The position numbers and the translations under genes are program-made. 64,000 nt of DNA from Apostichopus japonicus (taxonomy: Eukaryota; Echinodermata; Holothuroidea; Aspidochirotida; Stichopodidae): positions 1,975,001-2,039,000 of the forward strand of contig NC_092579.1 in assembly GCF_037975245.1 (NCBI RefSeq), in the 5' to 3' direction. The first letter of the stretch is position 1. Every line of letters starts with the position of its first letter. The notes under the pieces are model-generated. The model was not told the origin of the DNA. It saw only the letters and a list, made by a program, of their open reading frames with translations, and searched no databases. Of the stretch, positions 1 to 12,500 are shown one piece after another.

Positions 1-1754
1 GTCATTCTGGGAGACTCTTACCATATTCTGAAAGGGGGCGCTAATCAATTCCGTGGTCTCGGCGTTCCTTATGATCCATATGATTCCTTCCATCATCTGA
101 ACGTTACCCCGGTAACCGCTATTGTCGTGGAAGCCATCTTGTCCTGTCTGATCTTCACTGTGTACCTGCAGGCTAATATCGACAAGAAGAGCCGATCATC
201 CATGGGCCCGATGGCCTATGGATTCGCCCTGATAGTGGCTATCATATCCGGGTCAGTATAAGCTCGTTGTTATTTTATATTATTTGACAATGAGGCTTAC
301 GCTATATTTAATAGCTTGAGTTCAGAAAAATCCAAGTTAATGTGATTTAGAAAAGAGGATAGTAGTGTACCTTTCTTTTATTCATACAACTATATTTAAT
401 TTGTTTTTCTTTGAAAGGGTGTGTGATCTCTTTCGACTTTTCAAATGTAACATTTTCACATGTACCCCAATTCTTATAAATACGCATCATGAAAAGAAGA
501 AAAGAAAAAAATATCGAAAAAAAAACAAGTTTGTTGTTGTTATAGCAATATTTAATCCCTCACAGTACTTCTTTACTTTACAGTACAAATTTCAATATAG
601 ATGATAATATAAACCGTACTGGCATATAGAAGTATTTAAATGTCACAAATACTTCGACGATGTTTTCGCCTTTCCGCGTCTCTTTCATTTCTTGAATTAT
701 CAAATAGCACCCTCTCTAAACTATCGCGACAAACTTTACAACTATGGAGAGGGCGCTAATTAGGGATCTCTGAATCACAGAAAATGAACTTTCCTATAGA
801 TACCGCCTTGGGCAACTAGAACTGCATTCGGCATGCAATTACGTAATATTGTAGTGCGCATGAGAAATAATTGGGCTCGTAAAACTGCATCGTTGCAGTG
901 AATATATATCTAGGGAAAAATTTACCTGTACAGATATCACTCTGTAACGTGGGCAAATTCATGTTGCACAATTCGCTGGGTGGCCTATTCTTACACAGAG
1001 GGTTTGTTTTATATAAGTTGTGTACTTACATTTGGAGACTTCTCCAGATAGTTGTGACTGCAACTTAATGGGCAGGTTAAGCGGGTGGGGGTGGGGGGTG
1101 GGGGGTTGAGCGATGACAAGAATGTTCCCTTAACATTGAACAGGTGTCAGTGTAGTAAGGAATATTCTCTACCGACCTTTCTTGACAGTTTCCATGTTTC
1201 TGGTGGATCATTCAACCCTGCTCGTAGTTTTGGACCAGCCGTTCCTTCTGGCTACTGGGATCAGCACTACATATACTGGGCTGGTCCATATGTTGGCGCC
1301 CTCGTATCTGGTGTTATGTACAGGTAAATATGATTTCGATTTAATGTATTATAGCTATTTCACCAAGACTGTTTTATCGCAATGTTTTATTTCTTGTTGT
1401 TTTGAAAACATTTAAACTTATCAGAAAAATTGAATCATTTCACACATAAAGTTATCTTTTAATGCAAATGCTTCCTCTTCCATACTCAAGTGTACCCAGG
1501 GGCTGGATATCAACACTAAGCAGCTTTAAAAGATGATTAGAACCATTGCTAACATTACCGTTCAGCTCTTTTCAGTTTTCATATTGTGAAAAGTGTGATT
1601 TTTCAAAAATATTCGAAGTAGATGTATTACCAGCCGTTTTATTAGTTTTGTTGTAAAGAAGGCAATGCCATTCTCAAATTGAACTTTATTTTTCCCATTT
1701 TATTTCAGACTTATTCTTGGTGATGGCAAGAAACGGCTGATCATGCGAGACTAG
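1..1754 (+). CDS. AQP8: Aquaporin-8-like channel, last three exons (5' end outside window)
   Basis: A membrane channel of the major intrinsic protein family; vertebrate AQP8 passes water, ammonia and hydrogen peroxide. Exons: <1-251, 1189-1323 and 1709-1754, joined by GT-AG introns with matching phases (2 nt + 1 nt at both junctions). The visible protein is about 142 residues. Exon 1 encodes a transmembrane helix after HLNVTPVTAIVVEA and the start of the next helix. Exon 2 carries the second asparagine-proline-alanine box, GGSFNPARSFGPAV, including the selectivity-filter Arg, then the last helix YIYWAGPYVGAL. Exon 3 encodes the short tail LILGDGKKRLIMRD and stop TAG. The ending GDGKxRLI matches the vertebrate AQP8 C-terminus (GDGKTRLI), which is why I prefer AQP8 to classical aquaporins. 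The first NPA box and the start lie upstream of the window. No frame damage is visible. Confidence 0.88.
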
Positions 1755-1783
1755 ATTCATGTCAGCAGTTTTCAAACGGATGT

Positions 1784-1789
1784 AATAAA
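1784..1789 (+). terminator. Polyadenylation signal of the aquaporin gene
   Basis: AATAAA lies 30 bases after the aquaporin stop codon, the expected place for a short 3' UTR. Function is inferred from sequence and position only. Confidence 0.6.
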
Positions 1790-1799
1790 ATCATGTTGC

Positions 1800-3448
1800 G
1801 TACAGTAGTGCCCAATTCAGCTTCATTTCGGAATCAATACAGACGCTTTTAATGCAACCATATCTGCAGAAAGTCGCTGGAAGAGTTTTGTTGATGTATA
1901 TAATTGGGTTATTTTAGGGCAGCATGATATAGTTTTTCTGTTTCTTAAAATTTTGTACTTCTTTTCACTCCCGCCTTTTTTTGTTTTGCAAAAATAAATA
2001 TTGTGGATTTGTAGTTCATGAAATAGTATAGGCTCTGTATACTTGCTATTAAGTCTATTTCTCTTATCTGTCTTCTGCCAACCCATGAAAACCAAGATTT
2101 CATTTACTTCTAAAATTTCAACTGCTTACTTTCTTTTTTTGATTATTATTTCTAGCGATGTAGGTCCGTGAGCCGGTGATTTTTAAGGGAGCGTACTGGT
2201 CGAAACGACTTTCGGTACTCCGCAGTTAAACTGGTTAAAAAGGGATAATATTGGAATATGGACTAATCTCACAAAGTTAGGTTTTTTGGATAAACACCAT
2301 GAAAACAACGAGTTCAATTGTATAATAGCCATGGTTATTGTTCTGTGCGACCTTCAGTATGCCACCGTACTTTTCTGCTAATGTAAAATCAGTCATTTTG
2401 TTTACGACCATTTCTCTTCCACACAAATGCCAGCTCCCGAATAGGGCTCATATATTATTAGTTCAAGGTGAAGCTAGCATAACGTTAGATTCATCTATGT
2501 TATAGTATATAGAGCTAACTTTATATTCTCAGCGGCCAATGTTTATCAATTTCCATCCACTTTTTCACGAAAGTTATTTTGCTTTCCCCAAAAAATTTGT
2601 GAAATACAACAGGAAAGAACTATAATGATTATTTCATAACGTTGCCTCATTTGATAAAGACCAATTGATAATTATAAATTCTCGATTCTTTTTTGCAACT
2701 CTCCTCCCCCTCCCCTTCCCCTTCCCCTCCCCAGAAGGAAGTGCATTGGAACTGCTTCAGTGAATTACACTGGAAATGAACTGTTCACATCAAATATGAG
2801 GGGAGGGCAAGAATGTACAGTACTATCATAAGAGTATTGGCTTTTCGGTGTAGTGATCATACAAGTTCTGTATCGACTATCGGTACTGTGTATCATAGCC
2901 ACTGTAGTCTTCCATGTGGGGGTGGGAGGGGTGAGGGGTTGGGTAGATTTGGGCCTATTCAATCGCCATTTGTCGGGTAACAGACTAAAATAGACCAATT
3001 TTTGTAAATTCTATTGATGATTTTCTTTGTGATCCGATGTTCCACGGCTTTTCGCTTTCTTTTATCTGTTTTATTTTAATCAATTAATATGCAAAGTATG
3101 TCGACAGTTTCGCATATATAATCTCAAGATTTTACTTTCTTTCATACGTTAGTCTTCTTGATCAATTTTTCTGCCAAACTTTGAAACAAATACCGTATTC
3201 AATGATTCTCATCCCTTGGTATTCAGAACGATAGAATTGATTATAAAATATATTGTAATTATAGTACATGTGTTGTTCTTTCAAACGCTGAAATTTTTAT
3301 TATTAATTTTGTGTAAATGTCAAAAATAAACGAACCAATAATTATCAGAGTGTGATTAATCATCTATTCGACGATCTTTCTTCCTTGCTGTATCATGTAC
3401 TTGTCAAAGGTCATCGTACTTTAGCCCATGGGGGTAGGAGCCGGGGGC
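1800..3448. other. Intergenic, no gene recognised
   Basis: AT-rich sequence with no convincing exon. A C/T-rich run lies at about 2701-2733 and a G-rich patch at about 2916-2942. The small open frames here show no family resemblance. Confidence 0.5.
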
Positions 3449-4433
3449 GATTTTTTTTTTCCCAAACAGGTTTGCAATTACGGAGTTTTCAGCCAATCAG
3501 ATTGCTCGTGACGTCAGCATAAATATTAGCCATCGCTTGGAGGTTCTGCATCCATTTGTTGCAACGAAGTTATACCCGTTCAAAATTACCCCGTAGCTTT
3601 TCGTACATATATTTAGATATGTTTGGAGTTGGTTTAGACATATTTAGCACACTAGTATTATATGATCTAATTTGATCGAAGTTTTCTGTGAAGGCATTAA
3701 TCGATAACATCGCACAGTGAAAGTTTCGTACAGGGTACATCTCATATGCGCTGTAGGTCTATATGTATTATAACTCTGTACACAATGCAGTGACGGAAAT
3801 ATTTCATACTATACACTATACTGTTTTGCGTATATTTACTGAAGACTCGCGTCGTGAAGTTGATTTTAGTGTAGGCCTACCCATTCCACGAAACGAATTC
3901 TGATTTCAATAGAACGGCTCACGAATCGTGGATAACGTAAACACGAACCAAATAGAAGGTAGCGTATGTATCATAAGTGAGGTCAACATGTTATCCAAGC
4001 ATTTAACTCTGTACACAGTGCAGTGTCGGAAATATATCACACTATACTGTTTTGCGTATATTCACTCAAGACTTGTGAACTCGCGTCGTGAAGTTGCTTT
4101 CAGTGTAGGTCTACCCATTCCACGAAACGAATTCTGATTTCAATAGCACGGCTCACGAATCGTGGACAACGTAAACACGAACCAAATAGAATGTAGCGTA
4201 TGTATCATAAGTGAGGTCAACATGTAATCCAAGCATTAAAAGTAAAGTTAGGGCGTTTGGAGGGAAACCCCTTAACTAGACTCAGTCAAGTGTCAGTGTG
4301 TAACCCAGTATATGTCTTCAAGTCGAACTTCCAAGCGATGGCTATTATTTATGCTGACGTCACGAGCAATCTGATTGGCTGAAAACTCCGTAACTGCAAA
4401 CCTGTTTGGGAAAAAAAAAATCGCGTCCCGTGC
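3449..4433. mobile_element. Non-autonomous DNA transposon with ~95-bp terminal inverted repeats
   Basis: About 95 bases at 3449-3545 reappear in inverted orientation at 4326-4433 with only a few mismatches. Both arms hold a T/A run followed by CCCAAACAGG and a palindromic TGACGTCA (CRE-type) word. No transposase frame lies inside. I could not see a clear target-site duplication, so the superfamily is open. Confidence 0.8.
3771..4238 (+). repeat. Direct tandem duplication (~233 bp x 2) inside the inverted-repeat element
   Basis: Unit 1 at 3771-4003 and unit 2 at 4004-4238 both start TAACTCTGTACACA and end at ATCCAAGCATT. They are about 90 percent alike by eye, with a small insertion in unit 2. 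The duplication fills most of the element's interior. Confidence 0.85.
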
Positions 4434-4554
4434 ACGTCACTTGTATACCAACTCTCATAACGATACTATGACTGTTTTGGGGCGTGTCTGTAAAGCCTAT
4501 GTATAACAGAACTAAGTGAAGAATTATCGATAATTATCGATCGAGGTAGACATT

Positions 4555-5374
4555 CTTTTATTTTTATTTTTTATTATTGTCATCTTTAATGAGGGTAGTC
4601 CTGCTCAGTGCAGAAGCACTGCTTTTCAGAAGAGCCGTCAGTACAAAATATACAATAAATATGCAGAAGAAAAACGGCAAAAAAAGCAAAAAAAAAAAAA
4701 AAAAAAGGACTGCAAAAAGATAGACCTACAAATATCAGACATCTAAACAAAATATATAAGTTTTCATATTGCGTTTAAAGTATTAACATTTGGCAAGCAT
4801 TTCAAATTTGGGGCAAGACTGTTCCACGACCTGCCTCCAGAAAATAGGACCTTTTATATTTCCCAGATCTATTACAGGAGCAAGTGAAACATTATTATAG
4901 AGCAGCTATAGATCTATAGTTCCGTGGGAATCTCTCAGTAGAATAGTACAGTAAGGTAAATCTCGAGCCAGGCCGCGGACACACCTATAGCCTACATTAG
5001 AATATTCCTGAAATATAATGCACGTTGACGGACATATAATTTAGCCACTTTAATTCAGCAAAAATATCTATAAATTAATGTAGGCCTACATCCCGAAGCC
5101 CACACCCCAGGATTAATCTAGCCGCATGATTTTGAAGAACCTGAACCCGGTCAACCAATTTGTTCGTCGCCGTAGTCCAAACGGCAGAACAATAATCAAT
5201 TTGGGGTACAATTAGAGCGTTGTACAGAGTATTACGTGAATGCTGGTCAACACACCAAACGATAAATGGCGTAGTTACTAATAAAACTAGGATTTTTTTA
5301 TTATAACTCTTATATATGATTCGCTGTTGGGGGAGGTTTCTAAATCTCTCCAACTGATATGTAGCTTGGGTCAT
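4555..5374 (-). mobile_element. LINE 3' fragment (CR1/jockey-like), 5'-truncated
   Basis: On the minus strand the frame from 5374 down to 5075 reads like the C-terminal end of a non-LTR reverse transcriptase: YNALIVPQIDYCSAVW followed by VQVLQNHAARLILG, a common signature of CR1/jockey-group LINEs. The 3' end is A-rich around 4555-4575 (minus-strand sense). An unrelated A-run lies on the plus strand at about 4683-4710. Only the last part of the element is present. Confidence 0.65.
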
Positions 5375-5690
5375 GCCTGGAGGCTGGAGCTGTATGAAAG
5401 AAGACCCGGATCAAGAACTTTGTATAGGGGTTACGTGTTCTTATCCCTCCCCGATTAATACATAAAGAAACCGTACAAAGATCGCACCAAACCTCAAACC
5501 TATCGACCCAAAAAGTCTCCTTCCAAGTTCCAGCTTTAGGTATAAGATCTTCGAGAGAGTTATTGACAACCGCACCAGAACCCACTTAGAACCGCAAAAC
5601 AATATCATTCCCCCGTTTCAATAAAGGCTTTCCACTGCACAAATCCACAACCAACCTAACTTTCCGCTTATCCGAAGACATATACGCATC

Positions 5691-5750
5691 GGTTTAACCA
5701 GGGAGTCCCTGGTTAAACCATGGAGGTATAAACAGCTCCATGGTTTAACC
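5691..5750. repeat. Two interlocking hairpins
   Basis: GGTTTAACCAGGGA (5691-5704) pairs perfectly with 5706-5719 around one base. The second arm is reused: 5711-5725 pairs perfectly (15 bp) with 5736-5750 around a 10-base loop. The three arms can therefore form two alternative hairpins. No gene is adjacent. Confidence 0.85.
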
Positions 5751-5856
5751 ACAAAAAAAAAACAAGAAACATACTACTGCCCTTTTTCTTGATGCCGAAA
5801 ATGCGTTTGAGGAAGCATCGCATAACGGAATTAGAATTAAACTCCTCTGCAATTAC

Positions 5857-6195
5857 CAAGGGCGTAGGAACCGGGGGGGGCTGGGGGCGCCAACCCCCCA
5901 GTGAAAAATATGGAGGGGTGGAAGTATCATTCCGCCCCCCCCCCCGCTTCGCAAGGCAGAAAACCCCTTTTCATTTCCAAATGAGAAAAAAATCTCATTT
6001 GGAGCACCAAATTGCATCTAAGACCAGGTGAAAATGCAGAATTATATACAAAATGGAGTGGGTGGGTTGAAGTGTGCTATATTGCACCAAATTGCATCTG
6101 AGGCCACCTGGAAATGCAAAAAAATTCCTCCCCCAGGCCGGCCATCAGTCTTCAGCCCCCCCCCCCCCCACTCAAAGTACCTTCCTACGCCACTG
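5857..6195. mobile_element. hAT-like MITE with GGCGTAGGAA ends
   Basis: Left end CAAGGGCGTAGGAA and right end (reverse complement) CAGTGGCGTAGGAA agree at 12 of 14 positions. Inside are long G and C runs, and no transposase. The flanking 8-mers GCAATTAC and CCAATAGC match at only 5 of 8 places, so a target duplication is weak and the copy looks old. Confidence 0.6.
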
Positions 6196-6381
6196 CCAAT
6201 AGCATCAGACTTTTTTCCTTCTTTTCTTATTGACCGCAATGTAATATCTGTTACAAATACCACGACTCCAAAAATTATATTTTCCTTCATGCTGGTAGGC
6301 CTACTCCACCGGGGGCTCAACATAGAAAACTGAATTTTCTGGAAAAAAAAGAACCCGTTTATGTTAGCCTGCTGAGCGATG

Positions 6382-6401
6382 ATTTTGCTGTGTCATCTTG
6401 A
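6382..6401 (-). promoter_or_regulatory. Antioxidant response element upstream of GST copy A
   Basis: On the minus strand the 20 bases fit the extended ARE consensus TMAnnRTGAYnnnGCRwwww at every fixed position, with core ATGACACAGC (6387-6396). It lies about 125 bp before the ATG. AREs bind Nrf2/CncC with small Maf and were first defined in a rat alpha-class GST promoter. The surrounding block is conserved in copy B. Function here is inference. Confidence 0.6.
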
Positions 6402-6519
6402 CATACCAGATCGCTACATACCAGTACACGCAGGTAGTGTGAACTGGAAAGGAAGAGTGTCAGTTACAGGTTAGGACTTGGCTTGCAGGTAGCGTACGTT
6501 GCAGAAGTTGATTTGAAAC

Positions 6520-9500
6520 ATGGCTGATAAACCAAAAATTACCTATGTCCGCGGACGTGGGCGAGCCGAAGTATCCAGACTTATTTTTGCTGTCAAAGAT
6601 GTGGAGGTAAGCCAAATATTATTTTTTTGAAAGGTTTAATCCAAACGTTATCATATAATATATGCCTAGCTTAGGCCTACGATTTACAGGGTACAAAATA
6701 CGGGCCCAGTAGCATATATATGCATACATCTATGTACAGTAGCTCTCACGTGTGGCTTGTAGGGTGGCATGCTACTGTACTAAAGTATTAGAGTCTATAT
6801 GAATCCCTCCCGAGTGTTCTCCCGTCTCAGGAAATGTGACAAAGAGGATCAGGAGAACATCATTTTTGACCTGTTATCAATCAGGGTCTGTTTTTTTGTT
6901 GCTTGCATGTTGGAGAGCATCAATGGGAGCACGTGTGGTGCACAATTGGGTCAATTGAGGCAATTCTAGACCCCTTATCCCTAGCAGCATACAAGCAGCA
7001 TACAGTACCTGTACAAAATTGTTTTACTACTGCGTGAAGAGGTTTGTTTACAAGTGACGAAAAAATTCGGCTGGGATAGCAAAAAATCTGCATGGCCATG
7101 ATACAGAAAATTGATAGTGCCATGAAAGGCCAACTTGTGAGCTATCCAGTGATGGGTAGCATTTAGCTAGTGAGAACTTTTATCTAGACTTAGAGACCAC
7201 ATTACTTTTGTGATTTTGTGTGTAAGTCAATGGGGCTTATAATGGGCGTATGCTACCATAGTACAGACGGCTCAGTTACTATAACTTAAGCAGCAGGGGA
7301 TCTGGCCTACACTGAATTCACTACATATTGCTGTTTTACTTTCTAATTTCGGTACTAATTTAAAATTAGTTACCAGAAGTATAGAGGTGTCTACTAAACC
7401 TTACCTTGTCGCATGTAAAAAATGTATGAGGTGTACTTAACATACTTCAAGGCACTGATTCTAAATTAGAGCCCTAATTTCTTTGAATACTGTTAGCGTA
7501 CATTTCAGTAGAAACAATGGATTTTAACATGACTTCTACAATCTCAGGTTATTTTAACTCTACATATTATGACTTATTTCAAGTCTGAAGTTAAGTATGC
7601 CTACATTAGACATTGGTCAATTTGAGGTCCAATATCTCATGCTGTTTCAATAAACCCAGTCTACTGTAGTTGAGTCTAGACTGAAGAAGAAATTTTAGAG
7701 CCACATGTCCCCTTACACATATCCCCTGACTTTGTTGTTTTGTCTCTAGAGTAGAGGACAAGTTTAAACATCTAAACTTAGATGTTAGCTTCCAAAGAAT
7801 AATTCAGCATTACAGTTATAAAAAATGCACTCAGCACTATAATTTCAAATGCAATGCATTCAGCCTACTGTTTCAAAGAATGCATTCAGCACTTCAGTTT
7901 CAAATACAATGCATTCAACACTATAGTTTCAAATACAATGCATTCAGCATTAAAGTTTCAAATACAATGCATTCATGTACAGTACAGTGTATAATTTCTG
8001 TATGCACAGTAGTATGAACCTGAAATAGTGTTCTTGGATAAGTTAATAATATCTACATATTTTATCTTTATTGCAGACAACAGAGGAACATATAACAACA
8101 AAGGAAGAGTTTCAGAAATTGAAAGCAAGTAAGTTGGCATACAGTATGTAGCAGGGCCGTCTTAACGCATGGGCCCACTGGGCACTGGCCCAGGGCCCCG
8201 CGATGTCAGGGGCCCCGCAATCGTAGTTACCCTATTTCTTAATCTGGGAGGAAAACTTATTGAATAGGCCATTATGCCTGATTGAATTCGATACTTGACA
8301 ACTTGTGACGAGAGTTGGTGAAACACTTAAGAGTTTGACATTAAATATTCGAATCTGAGTTGGCAATCCTGAAATATACAATGCCCCGAAGGTTTACAAC
8401 ACCAGTTGGTCATAGTTGGTCATAAGAACCTACGCTAGTCTCTCCTACTATTAACAGTACACTCAATTCAGGTGCAATTATGTTTCACCACGAGGAGCAT
8501 GCTATAAGTTCATGTTCTTCGGGCCCTCCCTTAAAAATACTTCAGGTTCTTGGCGACTACGTTGCGTTAGATAGTGTAAAACCGCCTACACCCCCTTTCA
8601 TTTCTATGCATGATGGTTACAAATTGTACTGGGGAACATTCATATTCAAGGTTAAAACTAATCAATAATCTCCGGAACAGAATGGGGCAACGGCGACTTA
8701 ATAGGCTCTCTCTCTCATGTGCATAGAAAGCGACATCGTCAAAAAGATTGACTTTCAGCCAATCATACTACAGTTTAAGATCAAGAAATGCCGCAAGTTC
8801 CGTTAGTTTCCCCAGTTGAAAGACTCAACACAAGGGTGTTACAAATGGTGAGTCCAGTATTGTTAGGGAAGGGATGGAGGGCAACTGGAAGATTACTCTT
8901 CTATCATGTATTTCAGCTTTTAGATATATCACGTATGTTATTCAGATAAAGTTTTATGCTTAATGCGCGACATAGGGAGGGGTGGTAAATGCAGGCATGT
9001 CTATGCTTGAGCGATTGTCAAGGATGTCAATTTTCACGCAACTTTTCTCGAACTCACTTGCTTGAGGGGCCCCGCTCCATTGCCGGGCCCAGGGCCCGGT
9101 AGTCTCTTAAGACGGCCCTGGTATGTAGGGCCAGGGGATGTTCAGGTACTGTATGTACCTGAGTTTTGGAACTTTTGGATAAACAGTAAAATGGTGAACG
9201 TTAACTTCATTTCTGGGTTTTATTGAAGACATATATCCACTCTTGACAAAATTTGCTTAAAACCTCAAGCACATTTGAGATATCAAACCCTGCCTGTGTA
9301 CAGCTCATTAATTAATGTAAAATGCCAAAGTTCATGTAATAAAGGTTAGAGTTCAAATATGTGCCAAAATCATTTCCCAAACTGCTCAGTTAAGGTAATC
9401 GATGAACTTTGTGGGTTTTGCCTGTGAATAGGATATAGTGCCGACTGTTACTTGTGCAGTGCCAGAGGTCCAAGGAAAAGAAAAATTAATGTACAAATAT

Positions 9501-12500
9501 TTTGTCTTTCATGGACATTTCAAAAATGTGAGAATGGCTGAAACAAAAAAAACCTGTAGTAGGTGATCAGTCCCAGCATGATATAAGCTCAATATAGCAA
9601 ACTTCAAAACGTCTAAAATGTTGTAGTCTGCTAACTCTCTAGGAGTACATTGGTCATGATCCGCCTAATTATCTTTGTAAACGAAGAGACTAAACAACCC
9701 AGCTAAAATGGTAAATAGCTATGAAAGAATCCAAATGGGATAAATGCTTTCTAAAAGTGCACAGCAGCTTATCTGCAGGTGATGTAACTCATATTTACTT
9801 ATTTTTCTACTACTTTTTTGCTTCTGAATGTCTCAAGAAAAAACCGTACATGTTTCTTTAACCATCTTTCTTTCTTTCTTATTTTTTTTGTTGGTTTCTT
9901 TCCTCAGCTGGCAAGCTAATGTTTAACCAACTGCCCTTGATTGAGATTGATGGCCTCTGTCTGATCGAGTCTCAAGCTCAAGGAAATTATCTTGGACACA
10001 AGTATAACATGCTTGGGAAAACTGACCTGGAAAAAGGAAGGTAAGACACTGGACAGTGGACAGTGGACAGTGGTCAGTTAAAGCAGCTCTCCTGAGGATA
10101 CACAAATAAGGAACTCATATATTTACATCAAGAATGTATAAATTTACATGTTGATGAAAGAAAACGATACTATATAGAGGGCATCAGTTTGTGTTAGAAA
10201 CAATCAACATAGCAATCACATACAACATAATTTAGTGTACAAATTCTGTGTAGCTTTGAAATTGTGTCTAGCAGAATGCTATTATGGTCACTGTGCATAA
10301 AAGATACTACTCATCTTTGCATATGCATTTAACTATTTGACTAATTTGCATATGATCAGTAGCATGTTGTGATGAGACAATGGATAAATTAATCTCTGTC
10401 AACTGTTTGCCTAGAACAGTTCTGCAGCAGCACATTAAGATGTAGCCTTATTTGGATATTACGATTTCTTGATATCATAAACTTATTTCTCAAATCTCAC
10501 TGTACCATTAAGTAATAATAGAATATCTAGACCATTAAGCTAGTTTACTTAAGTGAGAAATGAAGGAAAAGACACGTGTCCAAATGTTGTTTAACACAAG
10601 CTGTTGCTAGGGTAATTACAGGTGAAAGGTCATTTGATTCAATTGTGTTTACTTACAAGAGATGCAAATGTGACTTTCAACAATAACAATGTCAAAGAAA
10701 GCATGGAAACATGTTTGATATCCTGGTAAGAACTAGTGACTTACTAAGTTACTGATCAACTCAGGCCTGCTAACAGTAACAAAAGAAAAGCAATATTGAA
10801 AGTACTTAGTGTTTGGCATCTACTGGTTCAACTTTAATCTTGATAATTAGCAGTTTTCAATTTCTGAAAGCATACAATTTAATTCAGTTACAGTATGTTA
10901 TTTGGATATGAGTGCTGCTGTATATAGCATAACGTGTATGTCCATATACTCAAGGTTTCAGTTCAGATATATACATATATACAATAAACTTCAACATCCA
11001 GGAATTTGTTACTTCTCTGTTCAATTTTTATGGACTACCATTTTTCTTTGCAGAGTTCAGATGTTATTTGCTGGGTCAAATTCATTTAACGGTGTAAGCG
11101 GACCAAGCTGGTTTTTCATGCCAGCAGAAGCAAGAGCGGATGCAAAGAAGTCTGCAATCGAAAAAGCAAAGACCAGATATTTACCCGTGTTTGAAAAGGT
11201 AAACACATTTCTTGATTTTCTTGTCATTGTAATTAAAGTTGTATGGTACCACTTATGCATCAATTGCTGTTTGAATTGTTTGTAAAATGGAGGAGGGTGC
11301 TTATAGGTGCATAAATGATGCTATATTTTCCAAGGTCTAATAGCAATGCAACTTTTAAAGATCTAACGAACACCAATGAACAACATTGTCATAATCATTT
11401 TAAATAGGCAATAGAAATCATAAAGTAGCTTCATCTCCCAACAAATTCCATCAAAGATTTACCATTTTACAAGTCTTTTCTCAATGCAGGGATGTGGCCA
11501 CTGGGTTGTGCCCCAGGGATGTGCTGGGCGGCACTGGGCGGCCCTGCCCAGCACTAAATATTACCGCCCAGCACTGTCTTAAAAATCGTGAATCCCGCCC
11601 AGCACTATTATCATCTAATATCCCCACATTCCTAACATTGTATTCAACATAAATTGGGCCACATGTATCCTCGTTCCCCCCCCCCCCCCCCATTTGTAGA
11701 AGTCACGTAAACACAGGTGCGGAGATATGGAGTAGGCATGGCTTTAATCTGCAGTATCACACTACACTAGCTTTGTATACAACTTGCCCTTGTCAATGTC
11801 AGGCTGGCAGTTGTAGCGCTAGTGCACCACGTACGTATATATGTCACCCCTCCCCTAAGACCCCTCCCCCAGGACAGGGGATCAATGTACCCGGCGCTCA
11901 GGAAGTCCTGGGCACATCCCTGGGAATGAATGTAACATTTTGTCTGCCAGTGGGGAGATATCCCCCTGATTGTTTTTTTTTGGGGGGGGGGAATGGATGC
12001 ACCCCTGGATGGCTCCATTAATAGTGGATCCGATTTGCACTATACAAGGATGATGGAACATTTCAAACAAGAAGAATCAATGTTGGTGTACAAAACATTA
12101 TTTGCATGCATGTACAGGCATATGTATTAACTTCCCAGTTCGTACATGTAGTACCTTAGGTATGTTGTGTACCTAGTCACCATACCTAGCACCATTTTGT
12201 AATATCTCTGTGTTGCAATACTTCAGGTCACTCTCTTACACTCAGCTAATAAATATATATCAGCAGAGCCAGCCGTTATGGCAAGCCAAATGCCCAATAG
12301 TTCAAGATTCCAACCAAATACTTGCTTTTTCAGTAGAAGTAGATATTCCATGCATGAGTAGGGACTGGATAATTGTGTCTATAAATTGGAATCTGTTATT
12401 CAGCTCTAACAGGCCATAAAATTTGTCTTTCAAGAACATCAGTGTATGATTTCAGAGCTGAACAATTGCAGGATAAGCGTCATTTCATAAGACATTGTTC

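Noticed and set aside
5691-5750. Rho-independent terminator
   Set aside because: Eukaryotic context and no transcript ends here; kept only as a structural repeat.
5857-6333. Overlapping ~100-codon frames at the G/C runs
   Set aside because: Low-complexity frames inside a hAT-like element, open on both strands.
7800-7980. CRISPR-like array
   Set aside because: Units are contiguous without unique spacers, and the genome is animal.
11767-12070. Several 60-80 codon frames on both strands
   Set aside because: They fall in the intron 4 repeat and G-run of GST A and show no family match.
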